The notes: generated from the letters alone by a model not told the origin. A stretch of DNA of 64,000 nucleotides from JBDXHU01 sp039989475 (GCA_039989475.1 JBDXHU010000002.1:1-64000); one strand, 5' to 3'; numbered from the stretch's first letter, positions 21,592 to 31,421 are shown. Numbers and translations are program-made.

Positions 21592-22790
21592 TTGCCTGGC
21601 GCAACCTGTGGCGTAACCGGCGCCGCACCCTGTTCACTGCGGGTGGCATAGCTTTCGCCTGCCTGCTACTGATGTTTAGCCGCAGCATACAGCTGGGCAG
21701 CTACCGCGGCATGATCGACGCGGCCACCGATCTGCTCAGTGGGCATGTGCAGGTGCAACACCAGGATTTCCTCGATGACCCGCGACTGGAATACCGCATT
21801 GGCGATGCGGCTGCCCTGGTCGCGTCGCTGGGGGCCCTGCCCGAAGTGGAGATGATTGCCCCCCGAGCCCAGGCCTTTGCGCTCCTGTCTGTGGACGAGA
21901 AAGGATTTGGCGCCCAGGTGCTGGGAGTTGACCCCGCCGCCGAGCAGGCGATATCCACGCTGCCCGGAGCCCTGAGCGAAGGTCGTTACCTGCAGGCCGG
22001 CAACGAGGCTTTCATTGGTCGAACCCTGGCGCGCAACCTGGGCGCGCAACTGGGCGACGAGATTGTCATTCTCGGCTCCGGACCGGAAGGCGGGGTGGCT
22101 GCCCTGGCGGTAACCCTGGTCGGCATATTCGAGACCGGCCAGGCAGAGTTGGACCGGGCACTGGTGGAGGTGCCACTGGATGTATTCCAGGCGGGTTTTT
22201 ACCTGGATGACGAAGTGCACCAGCTCGTGATGAAGCTGGCGTCCCACACCGATGTGGTCGGACTCAGCGCACAACTGGGCGAACAGTTACCGGTGGGGCT
22301 GGTGGCTCACCCATGGCAGGCCTTGATGCCGGAGGTAGTGCAGGCAATCGCCCTCGATCGTATCAGCGCGCGCTTGTTTTACAGCATCCTGACCCTGGTA
22401 GTGTTGTTCTCTATCGTAAATACGTTTGTCATGACGGTGTTCGAACGGACCCGCGAATTTGGCATGATGCTGGCGATCGGTATGCATCCCTGGCGGCTGA
22501 TTGCGATGCTGCAAGTGGAAGCCTTCTGGTTGGCCTTGCTCGGCGGTATTCTCGGCTGCCTGTTGGCGCTGGCGCCACTTGTCTGGATAATTCACTGGGG
22601 TATTCCCATGGAGGGCAGGGAGGAGTGGACTGCAGGTTTTGCTTTTCCCAGTCACCTCAAGGGCGCGTTTGATTTATGGGAAATGCTGGCCATACCGCTG
22701 GTGTTTATTGTCGGTTGCCAGTTTTCGGCTTTCCTGCCCGGCTTGCGGGTGCGAAGTTTACAGCCGGTGGAGGCTCTGCGTGCCGACTGA
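21588..22790 (+). CDS. ABC transporter permease, LolC/E-MacB type (first)
   Basis: A 400-residue FtsX-type permease. One N-terminal membrane helix (about 17-37), a periplasmic domain of about 210 residues, then three C-terminal helices (about 265-290, 315-345, 360-380) give the four-helix layout of LolC/LolE/MacB. The start GTG 21588 overlaps the LolA-like stop. Such permeases do not pump solutes. They pass force across the membrane to eject lipoproteins, lipids or peptides from the outer leaflet. It pairs with the permease at 22803. Confidence 0.92.
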   Translation: MIAWRNLWRNRRRTLFTAGGIAFACLLLMFSRSIQLGSYRGMIDAATDLLSGHVQVQHQDFLDDPRLEYRIGDAAALVASLGALPEVEMIAPRAQAFALLSVDEKGFGAQVLGVDPAAEQAISTLPGALSEGRYLQAGNEAFIGRTLARNLGAQLGDEIVILGSGPEGGVAALAVTLVGIFETGQAELDRALVEVPLDVFQAGFYLDDEVHQLVMKLASHTDVVGLSAQLGEQLPVGLVAHPWQALMPEVVQAIALDRISARLFYSILTLVVLFSIVNTFVMTVFERTREFGMMLAIGMHPWRLIAMLQVEAFWLALLGGILGCLLALAPLVWIIHWGIPMEGREEWTAGFAFPSHLKGAFDLWEMLAIPLVFIVGCQFSAFLPGLRVRSLQPVEALRAD

Positions 22791-22802
22791 AGAGCTAGCA
22801 CT

Positions 22803-24023
22803 GTGAAAATTCCCCTGCGTACCTTGTTGCAGTTGAGCTGGCGCAATATCTGGCGGCATCGGCGTCGCAATATCATGTTGTTCAGCGCGATCCTGGTGGC
22901 CGTATCCACCGTGGTGCTGGCTAATTCGCTTATTCGCGGCTGGCAGGTGCAAATGCTGGACACGGTGGTGACCAGCCTCAACGGGCACGTTAAGGTGCTG
23001 GCCCCGGGCTACCTCGATGATCCCTCGATAGAGCGCGCCTTCCAGCTTCCCGGGGGCTATAAGCCGGCGCTGGCGCCCGGGCAGTTGCGAGCCTGGACCA
23101 GCCGCGTGGTCGTGCCTGGCGTGATTCTGTCTGAGCGCGATACCCGTGGCGTGCAGCTGGTGGGCGTCGACCCCGCAGATGAATTGCAGATGTCTTTTCT
23201 CGCCGATGCCCAGATCGAGGGTGAGTTTCTCGCCAGCGCCGATGACCGCCGGGTGTTGCTGGGCGCGGCCCTGGCAGAGCGCCTGAATACCGGCGTTGGC
23301 CGCCGTATCGTGTTAATGACCCAGGGCAGCGACGGCCGCAATCGTGAGTCCGGTTTCCGTGTCGCCGGGGTATATCGCGCCGCGACTGGTGGGCTTGAGA
23401 AGGTGTTTGTGTTCACCGGACGGGCGGCATTGCAGCAGATGCTGGACACCCAGGCCATTACCGAGCTGTCACTGCGACTACACAGCAATGGCGATCGTGC
23501 GCAGGCGCGGCAGCAGCTGCAGCAGGGATTTAGCGGAGAGGAGGTTAGTACCTGGGATGAACTACAGCCCCAGGCGGCCAGCATGTTTGAGTTTGCCGAT
23601 GTGGCGATTGTCATCTGGTTTTCGATCATGATGACAGCATTGGCCTTCGGACTTATCAATACGCTGATTACCGCGGTAATGGAGCGGGTGCGTGAACTGG
23701 GTATGTTGCGCGCTATTGGCATGCAGCCGGGCCTCGTTATCCTGCAGGTAGTTATCGAGAGCCTGATGATTGTGATACTGGGGGTGGCGCTGGGCATCTC
23801 GCTGGGTGTTTTCTTTGTGCAGCAATTAGCGGATGGCATCGACCTGAGCCAATGGGCGGCGGGCATCGAGGGCTATTATATGTCGACCCTGTTGATTCCC
23901 AGTTTGCTGTTGTCTGACCTGTTACTGGTGGCCGCACTGAGCCTGTTGTTTGGCCTGCTGGCCTCGGTTTGGCCGGCCTGGCGGGCGGTGCAGGTGCAAC
24001 CCCTGGAGGCGATGCGCAGGTGA
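22803..24023 (+). CDS. ABC transporter permease, LolC/E-MacB type (second)
   Basis: A 406-residue FtsX-type permease, 12 bases after the first. It has an N-terminal helix (about 22-42) after a basic RNIWRHRRR segment, a large periplasmic domain, and three C-terminal helices, the last near 375-395. It resembles its neighbour in plan but not closely in sequence, suggesting a heterodimer like LolC/LolE. Confidence 0.92.
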   Translation: MKIPLRTLLQLSWRNIWRHRRRNIMLFSAILVAVSTVVLANSLIRGWQVQMLDTVVTSLNGHVKVLAPGYLDDPSIERAFQLPGGYKPALAPGQLRAWTSRVVVPGVILSERDTRGVQLVGVDPADELQMSFLADAQIEGEFLASADDRRVLLGAALAERLNTGVGRRIVLMTQGSDGRNRESGFRVAGVYRAATGGLEKVFVFTGRAALQQMLDTQAITELSLRLHSNGDRAQARQQLQQGFSGEEVSTWDELQPQAASMFEFADVAIVIWFSIMMTALAFGLINTLITAVMERVRELGMLRAIGMQPGLVILQVVIESLMIVILGVALGISLGVFFVQQLADGIDLSQWAAGIEGYYMSTLLIPSLLLSDLLLVAALSLLFGLLASVWPAWRAVQVQPLEAMRR

Positions 24024-24048
24024 AGCGATTGAGGATGGAGAGAATACA

Positions 24049-24750
24049 GTGACCGAAGTAATTCGCTGCAATGGCCTGACCCGGACCTACCAGGATGACG
24101 GCGTGCCAGTACACGCCCTGGCGGGCGTGGACTTCCGGGTGGAGGCGGGCGAGTTTGTCAGCCTGGCGGGACCTTCTGGCTCGGGTAAATCGACCCTGCT
24201 GAATTGCATCGGTGGTCTGGATCGGCCCAGCACGGGCGAGGTTTATGTCGATGGCGTCAGTCTGGGTGCCCTGAGCCAGTCAGCTTTGGCGGACCTGCGC
24301 CTGATCAAGGTCGGCTTCGTATTTCAGTCCTACAACTTGATCCCGGTGCTGTCGGCGCTGGAGAATGTCGAGTTCATTATGCAATTGCAGGGAGTCGCGG
24401 CGGCTGAGCGCAAGGAGCGCGCTCACGCCATGCTCGATTCTCTGGCGATTGGCGAGATGTGGGACCGGCGCCCCGGAGAATTGTCCGGTGGCCAGCAACA
24501 ACGGGTGGCGATCGCCCGCGCGATTGTGTCAAAGCCCGTGCTATTACTGGCGGACGAGCCCAGCGCCAACCTCGACTCCAAGACCACCGCCGACCTGATG
24601 GAACTACTGTTGCGGATTAACCGGGAGCAGTCCATGACCATCATTACAGCTACCCATGACCCGGCAGTGATGGCCTACGCCTCACGCCAGGTGCACCTGG
24701 TGGACGGCATGATTGAATCAGACCAATGTGCGGACAACGCCGCCTCTTGA
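24049..24750 (+). CDS. ABC transporter ATPase, LolD/MacB type
   Basis: A 233-residue ATP-binding subunit. GTG 24049 follows GGAGAG and begins the family's normal N-terminus; the frame is open from 23950, overlapping the permease. Walker A is GPSGSGKST (41-49), the signature LSGGQQQ starts at 145, and Walker B LLLADEP is 165-171. The sequence between them, VFQSYNLIPVLSALENV, is typical of the LolD/MacB ATPases that power FtsX-type permeases. It overlaps the next gene by 25 bases. Confidence 0.94.
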   Translation: MTEVIRCNGLTRTYQDDGVPVHALAGVDFRVEAGEFVSLAGPSGSGKSTLLNCIGGLDRPSTGEVYVDGVSLGALSQSALADLRLIKVGFVFQSYNLIPVLSALENVEFIMQLQGVAAAERKERAHAMLDSLAIGEMWDRRPGELSGGQQQRVAIARAIVSKPVLLLADEPSANLDSKTTADLMELLLRINREQSMTIITATHDPAVMAYASRQVHLVDGMIESDQCADNAAS

Positions 24751-26000
24751 GCGTGTCGCCAGGGCAATGCCTTGCGCTGCTGCTTCTGCTGACGCTCGGC
24801 AGTGTCACCACGGTGTGGGGGGCCGGTGAACTCGATGTGCGGGTGAAGGCTTTTGGTACCTATAACGAATTACCCGACAGCGATTTGCAAGGCGAGGAAA
24901 CCGGCAGCCCCGCCTGGGACGGTAATCTTGATTTGCGGCTGCTCTATCGACGTTCGCTGTCCAACTGGCAACTGCAGGTTGACCACACCACAGTAGCGCT
25001 GGCGGGCGACAGCTTCGAGTTCAATCAATCCCGGCGCGGGGCTATTGACCAGACACCGACCGACGATGATCGCCGTGCCCTGGAACTGACCTGGACGCTG
25101 GAGCAGGGTGATGAGCAGCGGCTCTATCACCGCTTCGATCGCCTGGCCGTTCAATACAAGGCACAGGACTGGCGCCTGACCCTTGGGCGTCAGGCAGTCA
25201 GCTGGGGCAGTGGCAAGGTATTCAACCCCATGGACCTGTTCGCACCGTTTGCCCCCACAACCGTCGACCGGGAATACAAGTCCGGTGAAGACCTGGCCCT
25301 GTTTGACCAGCTGCTTGATAATGGCGGTGACCTGCAGTTGCTGGCGGTGTTTCGTCGCGACGGCGAGGGCAAGCGTGATCTCGATGAGGATTCCTTTGCC
25401 GCCAAGTGGCGAAGCTTCCTCGGCGACCGTGAGCTCGAGTTGGCTGTCGGTCGTCACTATCAGGACGATGTGCTCGCCCTCAGCTACCGGCAGCCGCTGG
25501 GTGGTGCATTGCTACAGACTGACTGGGTGGGAACGCACCTGGATGAGGAGGATAGCTGGAAGCTGTCCGCGGTTATCAACGTTGATTACAGCTTCGAGCT
25601 GGCAGCGCGCAGTACCTATGTGTTCGCGGAATATTTTCACAATGGCTTTGGCCGCAACCAGTCACCACTGGAGCTTACCGACTTACCTGACTACCTGGTG
25701 CAACGCCTGCAGCGCGGTGAGGTATTTAACTTCATGAAGGATTATTTGGCCGTCGGGGGCAGTTACCAGTGGCATCCACTACTGGTGCAGAACCTGACGC
25801 TGCTATGGAACCTGCATGACGATTCCAGCCTGTTACAGAGCAGTATTGGCTACGAGCCCGGTGACCAGCAACGCCTGGAGGCAGGTTTCACCACAACCGT
25901 GGGCAGCCGTGGTGACGAATACGGCAGGATCAACGTGGGGGAGGGCTTTACCACGGGTGGCGGAAGCCGTATCTTCGTGAGCTGGCTATATTTCTGGTAA
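24726..26000 (+). CDS. Outer-membrane beta-barrel protein of the transport operon
   Basis: A 424-residue protein. ATG 24726 overlaps the ATPase end by 25 bases. After a signal peptide (about 1-33, ending WGA) it consists of alternating beta strands with aromatic girdles. It ends in FVSWLYFW, a terminal phenylalanine/tryptophan strand expected for BAM-inserted barrels. It carries the barrel motif LGRQAVSWGSGKVFNPMDLFAP, which I know from DUF1302-type and related barrels. The position suggests that it receives or exports the cargo moved by the ABC machine. Confidence 0.85.
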   Translation: MCGQRRLLSVSPGQCLALLLLLTLGSVTTVWGAGELDVRVKAFGTYNELPDSDLQGEETGSPAWDGNLDLRLLYRRSLSNWQLQVDHTTVALAGDSFEFNQSRRGAIDQTPTDDDRRALELTWTLEQGDEQRLYHRFDRLAVQYKAQDWRLTLGRQAVSWGSGKVFNPMDLFAPFAPTTVDREYKSGEDLALFDQLLDNGGDLQLLAVFRRDGEGKRDLDEDSFAAKWRSFLGDRELELAVGRHYQDDVLALSYRQPLGGALLQTDWVGTHLDEEDSWKLSAVINVDYSFELAARSTYVFAEYFHNGFGRNQSPLELTDLPDYLVQRLQRGEVFNFMKDYLAVGGSYQWHPLLVQNLTLLWNLHDDSSLLQSSIGYEPGDQQRLEAGFTTTVGSRGDEYGRINVGEGFTTGGGSRIFVSWLYFW

Positions 26001-26031
26001 TGACAAGAATAATTCGATGGAGATGTTCCCC

Positions 26032-27363
26032 ATGATTCGTACGCACATTTTGTTGCGCCGCCTGGCGCTACTGGTACTGGCTTCTGCCCTGGCGCTGCCG
26101 GCCCAGGCAGACGAGCTGTCCAAGTCGGTACAAAAAGATTACGACCGTCACCTTGAGTCCCTGTTCGACTACTTCCATCGCAATCCTGAACTCTCCTCAA
26201 TGGAGACTCAGACCGCAGCGCGGCTGGCCAAGGAGTTACGTGCTGCGGGCTTCGAGGTGACTGAGTTTGTTGGTGGCACCGGAATTGTAGCCATTATGAA
26301 CAATGGCCCCGGCCCGCTGGTTATGATGCGCGCCGATATGGACGGATTGCCGGTGGAAGAAAAATCCGGGCTGGACAATGCCTCGCGGGCCAGGCAGGTG
26401 GACTGGGATGGTAATGAAGTGTTTGTCATGCATGCCTGTGGCCACGATGTGCACATCACCAGCCTGGTGGGCACGGCGCGACAGATGGCAAACAGTCGCG
26501 ACAGCTGGTCTGGAACCCTGATGCTGATCGGTCAGCCTGCCGAGGAGCGGATTGGCGGCGCCAAGTTGATGATGGAAGATAACCTCTGGCAGCGCTTTGG
26601 CAAGCCCGACTATGCGCTGGCCTTCCATGTCAGCTCGGTGGTGCCCACCGGAAAGCTGGTGGCAGATCCGGGTTCGCCCTACTCGGGTGCCGATACCGTG
26701 GATATTATTATTCATGGGGTAGGCGCTCACGGCGCCAGCCCACATTCCGGAGTGGACCCGGTGGTATTGGGCTCACAAATCGTACTGGCGCTGCAGACGG
26801 TGGTCAGTCGCACCCTGCCGCCACGAGAGGCGGGTGTGATCACTGTAGGTTCTTTCCATGCCGGCACCAAGCACAATATCATTTCCGATCGTGCCCACCT
26901 GCAGCTGACCGTGCGCAATGACAATCTGCAGACTCGCAAGCTTCTGTTGGAAGGTATTAAGCGCGTTGCGGTCAATATGGGGCGCGTCGCCGGCCTGCCG
27001 GAAGACAAGCTGCCTGAAGTCATCGTCTCGGATGAGTGGGTACCGCCGACCATCAATGACGTTCAGCTGACTAATGAGCTGCGCGAGGTCTGGGCCGCGG
27101 CCCTGGGCCCGAACATTTTCTTTGAAGACAAGCGCCTGGGTATGGGGGCGGAAGATTTTCCCTACTTCACCCTCGATCCCTATATTCCCAGTACCTATTT
27201 TGCCGTGGGTGGCACACCCCAGTCTGCCTTCGACAGGGCAGAGAGAGGCGGTCCGGCTGTGCCGAGCCATCACTCACCCCTGTTCAAGATCAAGCCCGAG
27301 GAATCGGTGACCCTGGGTGTGGAAGCGACCGTGCTGGCATTGCGCAACCTGTTACAGAATTAG
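26032..27363 (+). CDS. Secreted M20-family amidohydrolase/peptidase
   Basis: A 443-residue enzyme of the M20D branch (IAA-amino-acid hydrolase/N-acyl-amino-acid amidohydrolase type). ATG 26032 is placed after GGAG at 9 bases; ATG 26017 is in frame. Signal peptide about 1-26 (ending AQA). Metal ligands: H134-x-C136-G-H138-D (HACGHD), the glutamate pair AEER after GQP, and H in FHVSS. The lid domain lies between about 220 and 330, and GAEDFPYF carries the last motif. It is 31 bases after the barrel gene, possibly the same transcript. It likely cleaves N-acyl amino acids in the periplasm. Confidence 0.9.
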   Translation: MIRTHILLRRLALLVLASALALPAQADELSKSVQKDYDRHLESLFDYFHRNPELSSMETQTAARLAKELRAAGFEVTEFVGGTGIVAIMNNGPGPLVMMRADMDGLPVEEKSGLDNASRARQVDWDGNEVFVMHACGHDVHITSLVGTARQMANSRDSWSGTLMLIGQPAEERIGGAKLMMEDNLWQRFGKPDYALAFHVSSVVPTGKLVADPGSPYSGADTVDIIIHGVGAHGASPHSGVDPVVLGSQIVLALQTVVSRTLPPREAGVITVGSFHAGTKHNIISDRAHLQLTVRNDNLQTRKLLLEGIKRVAVNMGRVAGLPEDKLPEVIVSDEWVPPTINDVQLTNELREVWAAALGPNIFFEDKRLGMGAEDFPYFTLDPYIPSTYFAVGGTPQSAFDRAERGGPAVPSHHSPLFKIKPEESVTLGVEATVLALRNLLQN

Positions 27364-27366
27364 CAA

Positions 27367-28992
27367 TCAGAGTTCTTTGGCTCGCTCGCGCAGGATGAAC
27401 TTCTGAATCTTGCCGGTCGAGGTCTTGGGCAATTCCCCGAATACGAATTGTTTGGGGAGTTTGAAACCGGCCAGGTGCTGACGGCAGAATTCGCGCAGTG
27501 CCTCCGCTTCGGGCTGCTCTGCTCCCGGCTTTAACTCGATAAAGGCGCAGGGCGTTTCGCCCCATTTCTCATCTGGCTTTGCCACAACCGCGGCGGCGAG
27601 GACCGCCTCGTGTTCATATAGCGCGCTCTCCACCTCGATGGAGGAGATGTTTTCACCGCCGGAAATGATAATGTCTTTCGAGCGGTCCTTGACCTCGATA
27701 TAGCCGTCAGCGTGTTTCACTGCAAGATCGCCGGAGTGAAACCAGCCCCCCGCCAGGTCCTTGTCGGTGGCATCCGGGTTTTTCAAATAACCCTTCATGA
27801 CCACATTGCCGCGGAACATGATTTCACCGATGGTCTCCCCATCGGCGCTTACCGGCTGCATGCTGTCAGGATCCAGCACGTCGAGGCCGCCCAGTACCGG
27901 GTAGGGTACGCCCTGGCGCGCCTTGAGCGCAGCGCGCTCTGCCGCCGGCCTGCCGTTCCACTCTTCGTGCCATGCGCAGTAAACGCAGGGTCCATACACC
28001 TCGGTCAGTCCGTAAGTGTGTGTGATTTGCACGCCCATTGACTCTATGTCCTCAATGACCGCTGCCGGTGGGGCGGCGCCGGCGGTCATGATTTGCAGCT
28101 GTGCCGGAATCTTCTGCCGCAAGGCAGCCGGCGCAGAAGCCAGCATGGACAGCACGATAGGCGCGCCGCACATATGGGTGACATCGTGTACTGCCAGGCT
28201 TTCAATGATCTGTTCTGCAGCCACCTCGCGCAGGCATACATGAGTGCCGCCTTGCAGGGTGATGGTCCAGGGGAAACACCAGCCGTTGCAGTGGAACATG
28301 GGCAGGGTCCACAGGTATATGGGCTTGGGTGTCATGCCCCAGGCCAGGGAGTTGCCAATCGCGTTGAGATAGGCGCCGCGGTGGTGATAAACCACACCCT
28401 TTGGTTGGCCGGTGGTACCGGAGGTATAGTTCAGCGCCATTGAGTCCCATTCGTCTGCAATGACTGGCAGGGCGACCTCAGCGTCGCCTTCGGCCAGCAA
28501 GGCCTCGTAGTTCAACTCACCGATCTGCACATCCGCAGGACCCAGTACATCATCCAGGTCAATCACCAGCGGTTGTCGCGAGGAGCCAGCCAGCGCCTCC
28601 CGGGCGACCTCGGCAAACTGGCCGTCCACCAGCAATACGTCACATTCGCCGTGATCGAGGATATAACTGATGGTGGCCGCTTCCAGGCGAATATTGATGC
28701 TATTCAGTACCGCGCCGCTGAGTGGTACGCCAAAGTGTGCCTCCAGGTGGGCTGGCACATTGGGTGCGATGATTGAAACGGTGCTGCCCTTGCCGAAACC
28801 GCGCTGTAACAGTGCGCTGGCCAGCAGGCGGCTGCGCTGGTTGAACTCGCGATAGCTGTAGCGCTGCTCGCCGTGGATGATCGCGGTTCGATCCGGGAAA
28901 ATTGCTGCGCTATGGCCCAGAAAGTTGGCCGGTGCCAGTGCCTGGTGGTTGGCATCCTGTCGGTCCATATGGGTGTTAAAAGGATCGTTCAT
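27367..28992 (-). CDS. Acyl-CoA synthetase (AMP-binding, DmdB-like branch)
   Basis: A 541-residue ligase that activates a carboxylic acid through an acyl-AMP to an acyl-CoA. The ATP loop is YTSGTTGQPKG. The A5 motif is YGLTEVYGP, and the A8 hinge is KDRSKDIIISGGENISS. The catalytic lysine near the C-terminus is in KTSTGKIQKF. The overall sequence is closest, in my judgement, to the medium-chain/3-methylmercaptopropionate-CoA ligase branch, but substrate cannot be decided. It is convergent with the M20 gene and has no close same-strand neighbour; the acyltransferase at 29026 lies just upstream. Confidence 0.92.
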   Translation of the reverse strand: MNDPFNTHMDRQDANHQALAPANFLGHSAAIFPDRTAIIHGEQRYSYREFNQRSRLLASALLQRGFGKGSTVSIIAPNVPAHLEAHFGVPLSGAVLNSINIRLEAATISYILDHGECDVLLVDGQFAEVAREALAGSSRQPLVIDLDDVLGPADVQIGELNYEALLAEGDAEVALPVIADEWDSMALNYTSGTTGQPKGVVYHHRGAYLNAIGNSLAWGMTPKPIYLWTLPMFHCNGWCFPWTITLQGGTHVCLREVAAEQIIESLAVHDVTHMCGAPIVLSMLASAPAALRQKIPAQLQIMTAGAAPPAAVIEDIESMGVQITHTYGLTEVYGPCVYCAWHEEWNGRPAAERAALKARQGVPYPVLGGLDVLDPDSMQPVSADGETIGEIMFRGNVVMKGYLKNPDATDKDLAGGWFHSGDLAVKHADGYIEVKDRSKDIIISGGENISSIEVESALYEHEAVLAAAVVAKPDEKWGETPCAFIELKPGAEQPEAEALREFCRQHLAGFKLPKQFVFGELPKTSTGKIQKFILRERAKEL

Positions 28993-29025
28993 GGTTCTCT
29001 CCGTCCTCTGCTTCTCAAATCGTAG

Positions 29026-29901
29026 CTAGCGGGTCAAAAGTGCCCGTAGCCAGCCCTGCTGGTTTCGGTCCTCATCGCGCAGGGCCATCAGTTCCTGCAG
29101 CATTGCCTCGATCTGCCCGCCCACCTGGTCCCGGTATTGCCTCAGTTTCTGCTTTCCCGGCGGGCGGCCGCGCGACTGCACAGGCCGTACTGGCTCGCCA
29201 AACTGGATATAACAACGCTGTGGCTTTGGTAATGGCAGGCCCAGCGCGCCCAGGGGTAGTGGTGGCAGCATATCGCGGCGGGTGTCATCGGAGATCAAGC
29301 CCATTCGCGCCAAAAGCTGTCCCAGTGCCGTATCGGGCAGATCACGACCCTCGATAGCGTGGTCGAAGAACTCATCCGGGCCCATGATCGCCATGGGTAC
29401 TATCGGGTAGTTGTGTTTGGCCGCCAGCCGAATAAAGCCGTAGCGTTCACGCCACTGCAGTGTGTAGCGCTGCTCCTGGGTCTTGGTCGCCTCATGGGCG
29501 CCGCCGGGAAATACCATTAGATCGGCGCCATGTTCCATCAGCGCGCTGCACACCTGTGGATGGCCAATGGCTGCGCCCTGGCCCAGCAGGTATTCCTCGG
29601 TGAAGCTGTGCCACAGGAATTTGTCGCCGAGGCCGCGCAGGAAGCGGCCCTGCTCGTGAAATAGCACCGGTCCCAGCACCATCCCATCCATGGCAAACAG
29701 TGAGTGATTGCCGATAAACAGACAGGGTTCTTGCGGGATGTTAGCTGTGGCTAGCAGCTGCGGTTTGAACAAACGCCGCAGTATCGGGTAACTCAGCTCG
29801 AACATGGGGCCGCGGGGACCATCCACAGCCAGAGCCCGCTCAATGTGGCGGGATAGTTCGGAATCACTAAAGGGTTCGTTGTTTTGGTCGAATATACCCA
29901 T
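29026..29901 (-). CDS. Lysophospholipid acyltransferase-family protein (DGAT/phytyl-ester-synthase-like)
   Basis: A 291-residue acyltransferase. ATG 29901 begins GIFDQNNEPF. The frame is open from 29979, but that stretch overlaps the divergent protease gene. The catalytic motif is NHSLFAMDG, with five rather than four residues between H and D, as in the diacylglycerol-acyltransferase/phytyl-ester-synthase group. VFPGGAHEA is the second conserved block. Proteins of this branch make storage lipids or wax-type esters from acyl-CoA. It could use the product of the acyl-CoA synthetase 33 bases downstream. Confidence 0.88.
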   Translation of the reverse strand: MGIFDQNNEPFSDSELSRHIERALAVDGPRGPMFELSYPILRRLFKPQLLATANIPQEPCLFIGNHSLFAMDGMVLGPVLFHEQGRFLRGLGDKFLWHSFTEEYLLGQGAAIGHPQVCSALMEHGADLMVFPGGAHEATKTQEQRYTLQWRERYGFIRLAAKHNYPIVPMAIMGPDEFFDHAIEGRDLPDTALGQLLARMGLISDDTRRDMLPPLPLGALGLPLPKPQRCYIQFGEPVRPVQSRGRPPGKQKLRQYRDQVGGQIEAMLQELMALRDEDRNQQGWLRALLTR

Positions 29902-29963
29902 GATGCTGCGCGCCAAAGTAAGCGGCGAGTATACAGGATGAGACCGGAGCAGAAAAAACTGTC

Positions 29964-30875
29964 GTGAAAACAGCCACATACACCAAGACTGTCGCTACCG
30001 GGCTCTTCCAGCTCGGCCTGAGCCTATCGCTGCTATTAGTGCCAGTGCAGGGCCAGGCGCTGGATCATCTCAGCGTCAAGTTCACCAAGAAAAGCCAGTT
30101 GCGCACCAGTTTTCGCTGGATACAAAACCAGCCCAAGCTGATTCGCAATAGCTCACTGACCCCGATTCTGGTGGATTCGGGTTACCCGGGTGGCGGCGCA
30201 AATGGCGGCAAGCACGACCGACCCAAGACGGTCGGTGTGCCGGAGGAATTCAACGATGTTCACCTGCCCTATGCGGCGGTGGGCAAAATTTTCTTCACCA
30301 AGCGCAACGGTGAGATATCAACCTGTACCGGGGCCTTTGCCGGCGCTGCCGATACGGTAATTACCGCGGCCCACTGCGTGCTGGGCATGAGCGGTGAATG
30401 GCATTCAGACTTCATCTTCGTATTGTCCTACGGTGGAGAACAGCAGGATGTATACGCGGTGGAGTGCGTCGCGGTGCCACAGGAATGGGGCACGCTGGAG
30501 GGCGATGCGGCGCTGGGCTATGACTACGCTTTCCTGCGCACCACCCGCGCCAGCGAGCAGGGTAGCCTCGGTATCACCAACGGCATCCCACCGGAAGATA
30601 TTATGCTGGTGGGCTATTCCAATAATATCCAGAACGGTCGGCGTATGCTGCGCGTGGCGGTAGACGCCTATGCGGACGGGCCGGACAAGCTGGCCTATGC
30701 AAACAACCCACTGAGTACCGGCAGCAGTGGTACCCCGTGGCTGGGCATGTCGACGGTATACAGCGTCACGTCCCATTTTCACAAAGAGCGCAAGGATATT
30801 ATGCTCGGGCCTCGATTTACCCGGCAGACCATGGACTTGTTAAAGTATGCCCGTAACGGCTGCGAAGGCGTCTGA
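29964..30875 (+). CDS. Secreted trypsin-like serine protease
   Basis: A 303-residue protein with a GTG start at 29964 and a signal peptide of about 30 residues. Catalytic triad: H in TVITAAHCV, D in DYAFLRT and S in STGSSGTPW. The latter is an unusual S-S-G-T in place of the GDSGGP of chymotrypsins, seen in the glutamyl-endopeptidase (S1B) group. Cysteines flank the active site (CTGAF, AAHC). It is divergent from the acyltransferase gene by 62 bases, and the target is unknown. Confidence 0.87.
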   Translation: MKTATYTKTVATGLFQLGLSLSLLLVPVQGQALDHLSVKFTKKSQLRTSFRWIQNQPKLIRNSSLTPILVDSGYPGGGANGGKHDRPKTVGVPEEFNDVHLPYAAVGKIFFTKRNGEISTCTGAFAGAADTVITAAHCVLGMSGEWHSDFIFVLSYGGEQQDVYAVECVAVPQEWGTLEGDAALGYDYAFLRTTRASEQGSLGITNGIPPEDIMLVGYSNNIQNGRRMLRVAVDAYADGPDKLAYANNPLSTGSSGTPWLGMSTVYSVTSHFHKERKDIMLGPRFTRQTMDLLKYARNGCEGV

Positions 30876-30893
30876 GGACGCAGGAGAAGGACG

Positions 30894-31421
30894 ATGAATA
30901 GTCCACAAAAACAATGGAAGCGACGCCAGTACCTGGTCAACCCGGGGTTTCAGCTGCGTTTTATGGCCTATGTTGGCTGCGCGGTGTTATTCGGTTTTGC
31001 GATCATCTACGTCGCCAATTTCTGGTATTTTGGCATCATGGTCGAGCAGGGCAGGGAACTGGGGCTCAATCCGGATCATGTCTATTTTGAATTCATCGAA
31101 CAGCAGCGAGTGCTCCTCAATCAGGCATTTTTCGGTGTGACCTTTGGCGTCTTTGCGCTATTGATGGTGGCGGGACTATTCCTGTCTCACAAGATTGCCG
31201 GGCCTGTGTACCGGGTACAGAAGTATACCCAGGAACTGATAGCCTCCGGTGTCGCGCCCTACCGGGTAAGCCTGCGCAAGGGGGATTTCTTCCCGGAGCT
31301 GGCAGATATTGTCAACGACCTGGTGGAACATGCGAAGCACGATGTGAACGCACCGTCGCCTGCACAGAACGCGCCCGAACCTCCCGAGGAAGTAGTGTCT
31401 GCCCCAGCCCATCCTGGCTGA
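30894..31421 (+). CDS. Membrane protein with HAMP-like segment
   Basis: A 175-residue protein 18 bases after the protease gene. Two membrane helices (about 25-50 and 82-103) frame a short loop, and the stretch after the second helix (HKIAGPVYRVQKYTQELIASG) has the pattern of a HAMP linker. The C-terminus is a Pro/Ala/Glu-rich tail. No signalling or catalytic domain follows. I know similar short HAMP proteins in marine gammaproteobacteria, of unknown role, possibly membrane sensors. Confidence 0.82.
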   Translation: MNSPQKQWKRRQYLVNPGFQLRFMAYVGCAVLFGFAIIYVANFWYFGIMVEQGRELGLNPDHVYFEFIEQQRVLLNQAFFGVTFGVFALLMVAGLFLSHKIAGPVYRVQKYTQELIASGVAPYRVSLRKGDFFPELADIVNDLVEHAKHDVNAPSPAQNAPEPPEEVVSAPAHPG

